From Pseudomonadota bacterium (GTDB lineage Bacteria; Pseudomonadota; Alphaproteobacteria; Rhodobacterales; Rhodobacteraceae), in the NCBI GenBank assembly GCA_027592105.1, contig JAQCLA010000048.1, forward strand, positions 1 through 12,529: DNA of 12,529 nucleotides. The letters are read 5' to 3'. Of this stretch, positions 1 to 6,122 are shown one piece after another. A program made the position numbers and the translations under genes. Within the stretch, counting starts at the first letter, position 1; every line of letters starts with the position of its first letter. The notes beneath the pieces are model-generated. The model saw only the letters and a list, made by a program, of their open reading frames with translations, searched no databases and was not told the origin of the DNA.

Positions 1-1434
1 CGCACGCGGTCGGATTTCATGCAGATGGAGAAAGATCGCGGCATCTCGGTCTCGGCCTCCGCCATGTCCTTTGATTTCGGCCAATACCGCTTCAACCTCG
101 TCGACACGCCCGGCCACAGCGACTTTTCCGAAGACACCTATCGCACGCTGACCGCCGTGGATGCCGCGATCATGGTGATTGACGGGGCCAAGGGCGTGGA
201 AAGCCAGACCCAAAAACTGTTCGAGGTCTGCCGCCTGCGCGATCTGCCGATCTTGACCTTTTGTAACAAGATGGACCGCGAAAGCCGCGATACATTCGAG
301 ATCATCGACGAAATCCAAGAAAACCTAGCCATCGATGTGACGCCGGCAAGCTGGCCCATCGGCGTGGGCCGCGAATTTGTCGGTGCCTATGACATCTTGC
401 ATGACCGGCTTGAGATCATGGACCGCGCCGACCGGAACAAGGTCGCGGAATCGATCAAGATCAGCGGGCTGGATGACCCGGCATTGGCCAAGCATGTGCC
501 CGCCGATCTGCTTGAAAAACTGTGCGAAGAGCTGGAAATGGCGCGCGCGCTCTTGCCCGCCTTCGATCATGACCGCTTTTTGGAAGGGTCGATGACGCCG
601 ATCTGGTTTGGCTCGGCGATCAATTCATTCGGGGTGAAAGAATTGATGGATGGCATCGGCGCATTTGGCCCGCCGCCCCAACCCCAACGCGCCGAACCCC
701 GCCAGATCGCCCCCGAAGAGGGCAAGGTCGCGGGTTTCGTTTTCAAGGTGCAGGCCAATATGGACCCCAAGCACCGCGACCGCGTGGCCTTTGTGCGGCT
801 TGCCTCGGGGCATTTCGAGCGGGGCATGAAGCTGCACCATGTGCGCGCGGGCAAGCCTATGGCGATCACCAACCCGGTGCTGTTTTTGGCCGCCGATCGT
901 GAATTGGCCGAAGAGGCCTGGGCCGGCGACATCATCGGCATTCCCAACCACGGGCAGCTGCGCATCGGCGACACGCTGACCGAGGGCGAGATGCTCAAGG
1001 TCACGGGTATCCCCAGCTTCGCGCCGGAACTGCTCCAGACCGCGCGGGCGGGCGACCCGATGAAGGCCAAGCATATGGAAAAGGCCCTGATGCAATTCGC
1101 CGAGGAAGGGGCCGCCAAGGTTTTCAAACCGAGCTTCGGCTCGGGCTTCATCGTGGGCGTCGTGGGTGCGTTGCAATTCGAGGTGCTCGCCAGCCGGATC
1201 GAGCTGGAATACGGGCTTCCCGTCCGGTTCGAGGGGTCGCAATTCACCTCGGCGCGCTGGGTACATGGCCCAAAAGATGCGGTCGAGGCATTTGCGGATG
1301 CCAACAAACAGCATATGGCCACTGATAATGACGGCGACCCGGTCTATCTGACCCGCCTGCAATGGGACATCGACCGCGTGGCGCGTGATTACCCGCAAGT
1401 GCGGCTGACGGCGACCAAGGAATTGATGGTCTGA
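1..1434 (+). CDS. prfC: Peptide chain release factor 3 (RF3), N-terminus outside window
   Basis: RF3 is a cytoplasmic translational GTPase that removes RF1/RF2 from the ribosome after peptide release. The frame is open from base 1 and ends at TGA 1432-1434. The first visible residues (RTRSDFMQMEKDRGIS) align from memory with about residues 54-69 of E. coli RF3 (529 aa), so roughly 53 residues, including the P-loop, lie upstream of the window. Visible GTPase motifs are the G3 motif DTPGH (nt 103-117) followed by DFSEDTYRTLTAVD, and the G4 motif NKMD (nt 265-276). Downstream the RF3-typical stretches FKVQANMDPKHRDRVAF, GDIIGIPNHG, GEMLKVTGIPSFAPE and VGALQFEVLASRIELEYG mark domains II and III. 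The HRDRVAF and SFAPE stretches distinguish it from EF-G. No frameshift is seen. The ATG at nt 19 is internal, not the true start. No clear terminator follows; a palindrome and a candidate promoter for the next gene start right after the stop. Confidence 0.96.
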   Translation, partial: RTRSDFMQMEKDRGISVSASAMSFDFGQYRFNLVDTPGHSDFSEDTYRTLTAVDAAIMVIDGAKGVESQTQKLFEVCRLRDLPILTFCNKMDRESRDTFEIIDEIQENLAIDVTPASWPIGVGREFVGAYDILHDRLEIMDRADRNKVAESIKISGLDDPALAKHVPADLLEKLCEELEMARALLPAFDHDRFLEGSMTPIWFGSAINSFGVKELMDGIGAFGPPPQPQRAEPRQIAPEEGKVAGFVFKVQANMDPKHRDRVAFVRLASGHFERGMKLHHVRAGKPMAITNPVLFLAADRELAEEAWAGDIIGIPNHGQLRIGDTLTEGEMLKVTGIPSFAPELLQTARAGDPMKAKHMEKALMQFAEEGAAKVFKPSFGSGFIVGVVGALQFEVLASRIELEYGLPVRFEGSQFTSARWVHGPKDAVEAFADANKQHMATDNDGDPVYLTRLQWDIDRVARDYPQVRLTATKELMV

Positions 1435-1435
1435 C

Positions 1436-1447
1436 GTCAACGTTGAC
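1436..1447. promoter_or_regulatory. 12-bp perfect palindrome, candidate operator
   Basis: GTCAACGTTGAC is a perfect 12-bp palindrome lying one base after the prfC stop codon. Its right half overlaps the candidate -35 element (TTGACC, 1443-1448) of the next gene, which is where a repressor would bind. No regulator family is assigned, and a 12-bp palindrome can occur by chance. Confidence 0.3.
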
Positions 1448-1471
1448 CAAACGACTGCATTGATTTATCGT
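1443..1471 (+). promoter_or_regulatory. Candidate sigma-70 promoter of the VOC gene
   Basis: A -35-like TTGACC (1443-1448) is separated by 17 bases from a -10-like TATCGT (1466-1471). This would start transcription near 1478, leaving a leader of about 28 nt before the ATG at 1506. The 71-bp gap is visibly richer in A/T than the coding DNA around it. The -10 match is only 4 of 6, so this is a reading-based prediction. Confidence 0.4.
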
Positions 1472-1505
1472 GAACAAATAATGAACATTCTAACGAGTAC
1501 ACGCC

Positions 1506-1841
1506 ATGTCAGTCACAAAGTTGCCGATCGATTACATTGAGTTCACCGCGCCCAAGTTGGAAGAAACGCAAGCCTTCTTCGCTGCGGCCTTTGGCTGGGA
1601 GTTCGTGGATTACGGCTCGGATTACCGCGACATTCAGGGGGCTGGAACCGGCGGTGGGCTGGAACGTGGCGCGGCACGCGCGCCCCTGATCGTGTTGCGC
1701 GCCGATGATCTGGAAGCCGCGCTGGCACAGGTGCGCACAGCAGGTGCCGAAATCACCCATGACATTTTCGCCTTCCCCGGTGGCCGCAGGTTCGAGTTTC
1801 TTGCCCCCGGTGGCATCGCAATGGCGGTTTGGACAAGCTGA
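1506..1841 (+). CDS. Small VOC (glyoxalase/bleomycin-resistance fold) family protein
   Basis: The product is 111 aa, the usual size of a single-domain VOC protein. It opens with a strand and helix of the family pattern, IDYIEFTAPKLEETQAFFAAAFGWEFVDYG (residues 8-37, read in pieces), and the FxxxFGWEF run is characteristic. The second half has DDLEAALAQVRTAGAEI (67-83) and closes with FPGGRRFEFLAPGG and AVW (90-109). Glu12 and Glu97 sit where VOC enzymes usually place metal ligands, but I cannot tell whether it is an enzyme or a binding protein, and no substrate can be inferred. The start at 1506 has only a weak ribosome site (GAG at 1495-1497). It has its own candidate promoter and is not tightly coupled to prfC, 71 bp upstream. 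Confidence 0.85.
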   Translation: MSVTKLPIDYIEFTAPKLEETQAFFAAAFGWEFVDYGSDYRDIQGAGTGGGLERGAARAPLIVLRADDLEAALAQVRTAGAEITHDIFAFPGGRRFEFLAPGGIAMAVWTS

Positions 1842-1923
1842 GGTCATCACGCTCTCGCAGCGCGCATCGTGGCAAGGTGCCGACTAACCCGGGGTATCCC
1901 GCGCGTTTTCCGCCGTGAACACG

Positions 1924-1940
1924 CCCCCCCCCTCCCGCCC
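1924..1940 (-). other. C9 run forming a minus-strand G-quadruplex motif
   Basis: The plus strand has nine consecutive C (1924-1932), then T, CCC, G, CCC. The minus strand therefore reads GGGCGGGAGGGGGGGGG, which satisfies the four-G3-tract rule with short loops. It lies about 40-60 bp before the lipoprotein start, on the template strand of that gene. The motif is seen directly; folding in the cell is not shown. Confidence 0.5.
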
Positions 1941-1954
1941 GCGATTAACGCGGG
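1938..1954. repeat. Inverted repeat CCCGCG-ATTAA-CGCGGG
   Basis: A perfect 6-bp GC-only stem closes a 5-nt ATTAA loop. It shares its first three bases with the G-quadruplex motif and its loop with the left half of the CtrA-type box. No T tract follows on either strand (the plus strand continues CTTAACC), so it is not a standard intrinsic terminator. Confidence 0.5.
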
Positions 1955-1960
1955 CTTAAC
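1945..1960. promoter_or_regulatory. CtrA-type binding site TTAA-N7-TTAAC
   Basis: TTAACGCGGGCTTAAC matches exactly the full consensus known for the alphaproteobacterial response regulator CtrA: TTAA, seven bases, TTAAC. The box ends 7 nt before the ATG at 1968 and 22 nt before the preferred ATG at 1983. Activator sites usually overlap the -35 element, which here would place transcription start at or inside the gene. The site may therefore repress an upstream promoter, or the true start codon may differ from the one chosen. Confidence 0.5.
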
Positions 1961-1982
1961 CAACGGCATGGCAAGCAAGGCC

Positions 1983-2477
1983 ATGATCCGATGCGCGCGC
2001 ACCATCTTGATGCTTTTGCTCTTGCCCCTGATGGCATGCACAGGCGGCGCTTTGTCCAACGATCGCAGCGCGATCAGGGGCGTTTATTCCGCCCAAACAG
2101 CGATCTCGGATCATCCGCATCACGTGCTTATCGGCCATGTGATCATCGCCGATCGTGGCACAACGCGTGCCCATGCGCTGGTGATCGGCCAGCGACGCGA
2201 CGGGGTGCATCGCCTCAGCTTTGATGCAGCCTGGCGTGATGGGGTCATGCTATCCTTCCGCCACGAGCATGGCACTGGCTGTACCCATGGCCATTGCCGC
2301 GATGCGCCCGTGGGCATGATCTTGCTCAGCGCGCCCCTGTTTCACGCGGCACAAGCCCATGGGCTGACCGCCCGCCTGACCGGCCCATCGGGGGCCATCG
2401 ACATTTTTGTGCCCGCCGCATTGTTCAACGAAGCCGCCGCGCGCGCAGTCGATATGGCGCCAGACGACCTCGTTTGA
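1983..2477 (+). CDS. Small lipoprotein of unknown function with a His/Cys cluster
   Basis: I do not recognise this family. With the ATG at 1983 the protein is 164 aa. Arg3 and Arg6 precede a hydrophobic run (ILMLLLLPLMAC, residues 8-19) ending in a lipobox L-M-A-C with Cys19, so it should be exported and lipidated. Thr20 at +2 favours outer-membrane sorting by the E. coli rule. The mature part has a short cluster with His94, His96, Cys100, His102, His104 and Cys105 (HEHGTGCTHGHC), suggesting metal binding or a disulfide. The C-terminal half (LTARLTGPSGAIDIFVPAALFNEA, in two pieces 128-139 and 140-151) loosely recalls IalB-type periplasmic proteins, but that is weak. An in-frame ATG at 1968 would add five residues. 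An ATG at 1869 would put the C9 run in the coding region and bury the signal peptide, so it is unlikely. No good ribosome site is seen for any start. Confidence 0.7.
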   Translation: MIRCARTILMLLLLPLMACTGGALSNDRSAIRGVYSAQTAISDHPHHVLIGHVIIADRGTTRAHALVIGQRRDGVHRLSFDAAWRDGVMLSFRHEHGTGCTHGHCRDAPVGMILLSAPLFHAAQAHGLTARLTGPSGAIDIFVPAALFNEAAARAVDMAPDDLV

Positions 2478-2502
2478 CGCGGCAGCTGTTTTCGCCTATG
2501 TG
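2474..2502 (+). promoter_or_regulatory. Candidate promoter of the DEAD-box helicase gene
   Basis: TTGACG (2474-2479) and TATGTG (2497-2502) are separated by 17 bases. The -35 element overlaps the lipoprotein stop codon. Initiation near 2509 would give a leader of about 100 nt to the ATG at 2611, starting almost exactly at the first hairpin (2510-2531). The -10 match is partial. Confidence 0.35.
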
Positions 2503-2509
2503 CAGGCCA

Positions 2510-2531
2510 GCCCCACGATCCGCGTTGGGGC
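2510..2531 (+). repeat. Inverted repeat at the start of the helicase leader
   Basis: GCCCCA (2510-2515) pairs with TGGGGC (2526-2531) across a 10-nt loop in which two more base pairs are possible with a bulge. It would sit at the 5' end of the mRNA if the 2474-2502 promoter is used. No T tract follows. Confidence 0.35.
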
Positions 2532-2543
2532 GTCCGATCCGCG
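2516..2543. repeat. 9-bp direct repeat CGATCCGCG, two copies 19 bp apart
   Basis: CGATCCGCG occurs at 2516-2524 and again at 2535-2543, a spacing close to two helical turns. Both copies lie between the candidate promoter and the helicase coding region. This could be a tandem protein-binding site, or chance in GC-rich DNA. Confidence 0.4.
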
Positions 2544-2579
2544 GAGCGCGCAGGATACCATGCGCTCCAACTCACCCAT

Positions 2580-2596
2580 GCCGGGACTGTCCCGGC
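2580..2596. repeat. 17-bp palindrome in the helicase leader
   Basis: GCCGGGACTGTCCCGGC is a perfect inverted repeat of two 8-base arms around a central T. In RNA it would form a 7-bp GC-rich hairpin with a 3-nt loop, ending 14 nt before the preferred start codon at 2611. As DNA it could be an operator; as RNA it could hinder or guide initiation. If translation starts instead at 2560 or 2578 it becomes coding sequence. Confidence 0.45.
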
Positions 2597-2610
2597 CAGA
2601 CTGGACGCAT

Positions 2611-4368
2611 ATGACAAGCTTTTCCGACCTCAACCTTAATCCCAAGGTTCTGAAAGCCGTAACCGAAGCAGGCTACGAAACACCCACCCCGATCCAAGCC
2701 GGTGCCATCCCCCCCGCCCTCGAAGGGCGCGATGTCTTGGGGATCGCACAGACCGGGACGGGCAAAACCGCCAGCTTCACGCTCCCGATGATCACGATTC
2801 TTGCGCGTGGCCGTGCCCGCGCGCGGATGCCGCGCAGCCTGGTCTTGTGCCCGACGCGCGAATTGGCCGCCCAAGTGGCCGAGAATTTCGACACCTACGC
2901 CAAGCATGTGAAACTGACCAAGGCGCTGTTGATCGGTGGCGTCAGCTTCAAAGAGCAAGACATGCTGATCGACAAGGGCGTCGATGTGCTGATCGCGACC
3001 CCCGGCCGCCTGCTCGACCATTTCGAGCGCGGCAAGCTGATCTTGACCGACGTCAAGGTCATGGTTGTGGACGAGGCCGACCGCATGCTCGACATGGGCT
3101 TCATCCCCGATATCGAGCGGATTTTCGGCCTTGTCCCCTTTACCCGGCAAACGCTGTTCTTCTCGGCCACCATGGCGCCCGAGATCGAGCGCATCACCAA
3201 CACCTTCTTGTCGAACCCCGCAAGGATCGAGGTCGCGCGCCAAGCCAGCGCATCGGAAACCATCGAGCAGCGCCTGTTGGAATTCCGCCCCTCGCGGCGT
3301 GATCGTGAAACGGCCGCCTCCGAAAAGCGCACGATGCTGCGCGCCGCCATTGAGGCTGAAGGTCCGGCTTGCAGCAACGCCATCATCTTTTGCAACCGCA
3401 AGGTCGATGTCGATATCGTTGCGAAATCACTCAAGAAATACGGCTATGACGCCGAACCGATCCATGGCGATCTGGATCAATCGCACCGCACCCGCACGCT
3501 GGATGGTTTCCGCGAGGGTAAGCTGCGCTTCCTTGTTGCCTCGGATGTGGCCGCGCGCGGGCTTGATATTCCCAGCGTCAGCCATGTGTTCAACTACGAC
3601 CTGCCCAGCCATGCCGAGGATTATGTCCACCGCATCGGCCGGACCGGGCGCGCGGGTCGCTCTGGCGTTGCGATCTCGATCGCGGTTCCGTCAGATGACA
3701 AATACCTCGGTGCGATCGAGGCGCTGATCACAAAGCCCATCCCACGCGGCGCCTTGCCATGGAGCCCTGCCGGCGGCACGACGACCGAGCCCGCGCAGCA
3801 AGCCACGGGTGCCGCTGCCGCGGACAAAACCCAAGACCCCAACGACGAGAAAGCCACAAGCGGGCGCAGCCGTTCGCGCCGTGGGCGCGGCAAAGCTGGC
3901 CGCACCGAGGCCACGACCGCAGCACCCGAGGCCGAAGCACCCGTCGCCACAGCCGTAGACATCCCAGAGGCGCGACCCGAGGAGGTGCAAAGCGCACCGC
4001 CCCCCGCCCGATTTGAGCGCCCCGCGCAACCCAACCGCGAAAGGGATCGCAATTGGGGCAACCGCGACCGTGGGCGTGGCAATGATCGCGTCCCCGGCAT
4101 GGGCGACCACCTTCCCGATTTCATCGCGCTCAGCTTTGACGAGCGGCGCGGCGGCCCACCGCGCCCCTTTACCCCCGACGAGGACGAGAGCGAGGATCAA
4201 CATGATCCCGCAACCGCCGAAGACGCGGCAGAGGCAAACGCGGTTGAGACAGCGGCCAGCGATGCCGAGGCACCCAAGCCCAAGCGCCGCCGCCGGAAAA
4301 AGACCGATACCGCAGCAGCGGGTGATGGTGCCGATAAGGCCGAAACATCAGAAGCGGGCGCTGCCTGA
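2611..4368 (+). CDS. DEAD-box ATP-dependent RNA helicase with long low-complexity tail
   Basis: The protein (585 aa) unwinds RNA using ATP; the family acts in ribosome assembly, cold adaptation and RNA decay. All core motifs are intact: Q motif GYETPTPIQ (21-29), Walker A AQTGTGKT (46-53), PTRELA (81-86), TPGR (130-133), DEAD (154-157), SAT (185-187), IIFCNR (258-263), DVAARGLDIP (312-321) and HRIGRTGRAGR (340-350). The core resembles RhlE-type helicases, but I give no symbol. From about residue 385 the sequence is low-complexity: Ala/Pro/Glu-rich stretches, Arg-rich patches (RSRSRRGRGK; RERDRNWGNRDRGRG), the island GDHLPDFIALSFDERR, and a basic KPKRRRRKK near the end. The start at 2611 was chosen because MTSFSDLNLNPKVLKA is how I recall relatives beginning; its ribosome site is weak (GGA 2603-2605). 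An ATG at 2560 has a better AGGA (2552-2555) and would add 17 residues. A strong terminator follows directly. Confidence 0.95.
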   Translation: MTSFSDLNLNPKVLKAVTEAGYETPTPIQAGAIPPALEGRDVLGIAQTGTGKTASFTLPMITILARGRARARMPRSLVLCPTRELAAQVAENFDTYAKHVKLTKALLIGGVSFKEQDMLIDKGVDVLIATPGRLLDHFERGKLILTDVKVMVVDEADRMLDMGFIPDIERIFGLVPFTRQTLFFSATMAPEIERITNTFLSNPARIEVARQASASETIEQRLLEFRPSRRDRETAASEKRTMLRAAIEAEGPACSNAIIFCNRKVDVDIVAKSLKKYGYDAEPIHGDLDQSHRTRTLDGFREGKLRFLVASDVAARGLDIPSVSHVFNYDLPSHAEDYVHRIGRTGRAGRSGVAISIAVPSDDKYLGAIEALITKPIPRGALPWSPAGGTTTEPAQQATGAAAADKTQDPNDEKATSGRSRSRRGRGKAGRTEATTAAPEAEAPVATAVDIPEARPEEVQSAPPPARFERPAQPNRERDRNWGNRDRGRGNDRVPGMGDHLPDFIALSFDERRGGPPRPFTPDEDESEDQHDPATAEDAAEANAVETAASDAEAPKPKRRRRKKTDTAAAGDGADKAETSEAGAA

Positions 4369-4372
4369 AACG

Positions 4373-4408
4373 AAAAACGGGATCGCCAGCAAGGCGATCC
4401 CGTTTTTT
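4373..4408. terminator. Bidirectional intrinsic terminator between convergent genes
   Basis: AAAAACGGGATCGCC (4373-4387) and GGCGATCCCGTTTTT (4393-4407) are perfect complements around an AGCAA loop. The plus strand ends in T6 (4403-4408) and the minus strand in T5, so it can stop the helicase transcript and the leftward transcript ending in rnj. It begins 4 nt after the helicase stop and lies 37 nt beyond the rnj stop. A smaller 5-bp hairpin (CCCGC-TATG-GCGGG, 4426-4439) sits between it and rnj. Confidence 0.92.
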
Positions 4409-4445
4409 CATCTCGTCGACGGAGACCCGCTATGGCGGGCAGCGA

Positions 4446-6122
4446 TCAGGCCGCCATCAGCCTTTGAATCAGCACCGTCACCTCGGGCTTTTTGCCGATC
4501 TCGATCAGGCACAGGTTGCGCACGGCACGGCGCACGGCCTCTTCCAGACGATCATCATCATTGACGGTCTTGGCATTGAAGCGTGGCATCGCCTCGGCCA
4601 GCTCCTCTTCGATCATGGCGGCCAGATCGTCGCCCTTGCCCGTCACCTCGGGCAGGCCGCGCAGTGCGACCCAGCTATCTTCCATCAGCACATCATCCTC
4701 ATCGACGATCACGGCGACCGCGACCAAACCATTAAGCGCCAGCTTCATCCGATCGCGGATCACGCCATCGAGCGCGCCGACAAAGGCCGAGCCATCGAGA
4801 TAGGTTTTGGCCACATCGATATATTCCACGATGCGCGGCGCATTGCCCGACAACTCCACCATCGAGCCATTGGCCGCCACGACGCCCGCCATCCCCTTGG
4901 ACAGCGCCAGTTGCGCATGTTCGCGCAAATGACGGTATTCGCCGTGACAGGGGACCAGGATCTTGGGGCGCAGGATGTCGTGCATCGCTTCCAGATCGGG
5001 GCGGTTTGCGTGGCCCGAGACATGATAGAAGCCGTGGCTGTCGTCGATCACATCGACGCCCTTTTCGGCCAGCGCGTTCTTGATCCGGCTGACGGGCACC
5101 TCGTTGCCGGGAATGGTCTTGGACGAGAACAAAAACATGTCCCCTTCCTTCAACTCATGGCCCAGGTAGCTGCCCCGCCCCAACGAGGCCGAGGCCGCGC
5201 GGCGTTCGCCCTGCGAGCCTGTGACGATCAGCATCAGGTTCTCGCGCGGCACATCAAGCGCCTCTTCAGGGCTGAGCGTATTGGGGAAGTTTGTCAAAAC
5301 ACCCGCTTCTTGGCCCGCGCTGACCATCCGCTTCATCGCGCGCCCCATCAGACAGATGGACCGCCCATTGGCCACGCCCGCATCGGCCAATGTCTTGAGC
5401 CGCGCGATGTTGGAGGCGAAGGTGGTGGCAACAACCATGCCCTTGGCACCCGCGATCAATTCCCCGATGGGTTCGGGCAATTGGCTCTCAGAGCGGCCGG
5501 GATGACGGGTAAAGATATTGGTGCTGTCACAGATATAGGCCAAGACGCCATCTTGGCCGATCTGGCGCCACAGATCTTCGTCGAAGGGTTCACCGACGAC
5601 AGGGTTGCGGTCGATCTTGAAATCGCCCGAATGCACCACACGGCCCACCGGCGTATCGATCACCAAGGCCGAGGCTTCGGGGATCGAGTGGCTGACCGGG
5701 GCGAATTGCACCGTGAAGGGGCCGGCTTTGACCATTCCGGGCCAAACGGGGGCCACATGCACCTGATCGGTGGATTGGCCCGCATCGTCGAGCTTGCGCT
5801 TGGCATGGATCGCGGTGAAGGCCCGGCAATGGATCGGCGCGCGCAGCCGCGACCAAAGGTGGCCCACCGCACCCACATGATCCTCATGAGCATGGGTGAT
5901 AAAGATCGCATCGATCCGGTCGCGCCGCGCCTCGAGCCAGGCGATATCGGGCAAGATCAGATCGACACCGGGCTGGCCGTCCATATCGGGAAAGCCCACG
6001 CCCAGATCGACCACGATCAGCCGTTCCTTATCAACGGGTCCGTAGCCATAGACGTAGCAATTCACGCCGATCTCCCCCGCGCCGCCGAGGGGGAGGTAGA
6101 TCAGCCGGTTCCGGTCTGTCAT
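4446..6122 (-). CDS. rnj: Ribonuclease J
   Basis: RNase J is a metallo-beta-lactamase/beta-CASP nuclease with 5'-3' exonuclease and endonuclease activity, acting in mRNA decay and rRNA maturation in the cytoplasm. The 558-aa product has the expected length. The metal-binding set is complete: HAHEDH (77-82), His145 in PVSHSIPE, Asp167 in HSGDFKID, and His393 in PCHGEYRHLREHA. The beta-CASP region includes CDSTN (198-202), VTGSQGE (300-306) and VSGHANRPDL (368-377). The C-terminal domain runs to EVTVLIQRLMAA. The start fits family expectation (MTDRNRLIYLPLGGAGEIG) and has AAGG at 6129-6132 with 6-nt spacing. The start overlaps the coaX stop as ATGA (6119-6122), implying translational coupling. 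It is the last gene of the leftward group and ends before the bidirectional terminator. Confidence 0.96.
   Translation of the reverse strand: MTDRNRLIYLPLGGAGEIGVNCYVYGYGPVDKERLIVVDLGVGFPDMDGQPGVDLILPDIAWLEARRDRIDAIFITHAHEDHVGAVGHLWSRLRAPIHCRAFTAIHAKRKLDDAGQSTDQVHVAPVWPGMVKAGPFTVQFAPVSHSIPEASALVIDTPVGRVVHSGDFKIDRNPVVGEPFDEDLWRQIGQDGVLAYICDSTNIFTRHPGRSESQLPEPIGELIAGAKGMVVATTFASNIARLKTLADAGVANGRSICLMGRAMKRMVSAGQEAGVLTNFPNTLSPEEALDVPRENLMLIVTGSQGERRAASASLGRGSYLGHELKEGDMFLFSSKTIPGNEVPVSRIKNALAEKGVDVIDDSHGFYHVSGHANRPDLEAMHDILRPKILVPCHGEYRHLREHAQLALSKGMAGVVAANGSMVELSGNAPRIVEYIDVAKTYLDGSAFVGALDGVIRDRMKLALNGLVAVAVIVDEDDVLMEDSWVALRGLPEVTGKGDDLAAMIEEELAEAMPRFNAKTVNDDDRLEEAVRRAVRNLCLIEIGKKPEVTVLIQRLMAA

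Noticed and set aside
1432..1439. TGACGTCA palindrome spanning the prfC stop codon
   Set aside because: It resembles a eukaryotic CRE site, which has no meaning here; it is short and half of it is coding sequence.
1890..1909. Possible terminator after the VOC gene (CGGG-GTAT-CCCG then GCGCGTTTTC)
   Set aside because: The stem is only 4 bp and the T run is four bases and displaced, so it does not qualify as an intrinsic terminator.
1869..1982. Extended N-terminus of the lipoprotein from the ATG at 1869
   Set aside because: It would add 38 residues including a Pro run from the C9 tract and place the lipobox at residue 57, which does not fit a signal peptide.
2407..2610. Upstream extension of the helicase from the ATG at 2407
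   Set aside because: It overlaps the end of the lipoprotein gene in another frame and precedes the usual family start by 68 unconserved-looking residues; shorter extensions from 2560 or 2578 remain possible.
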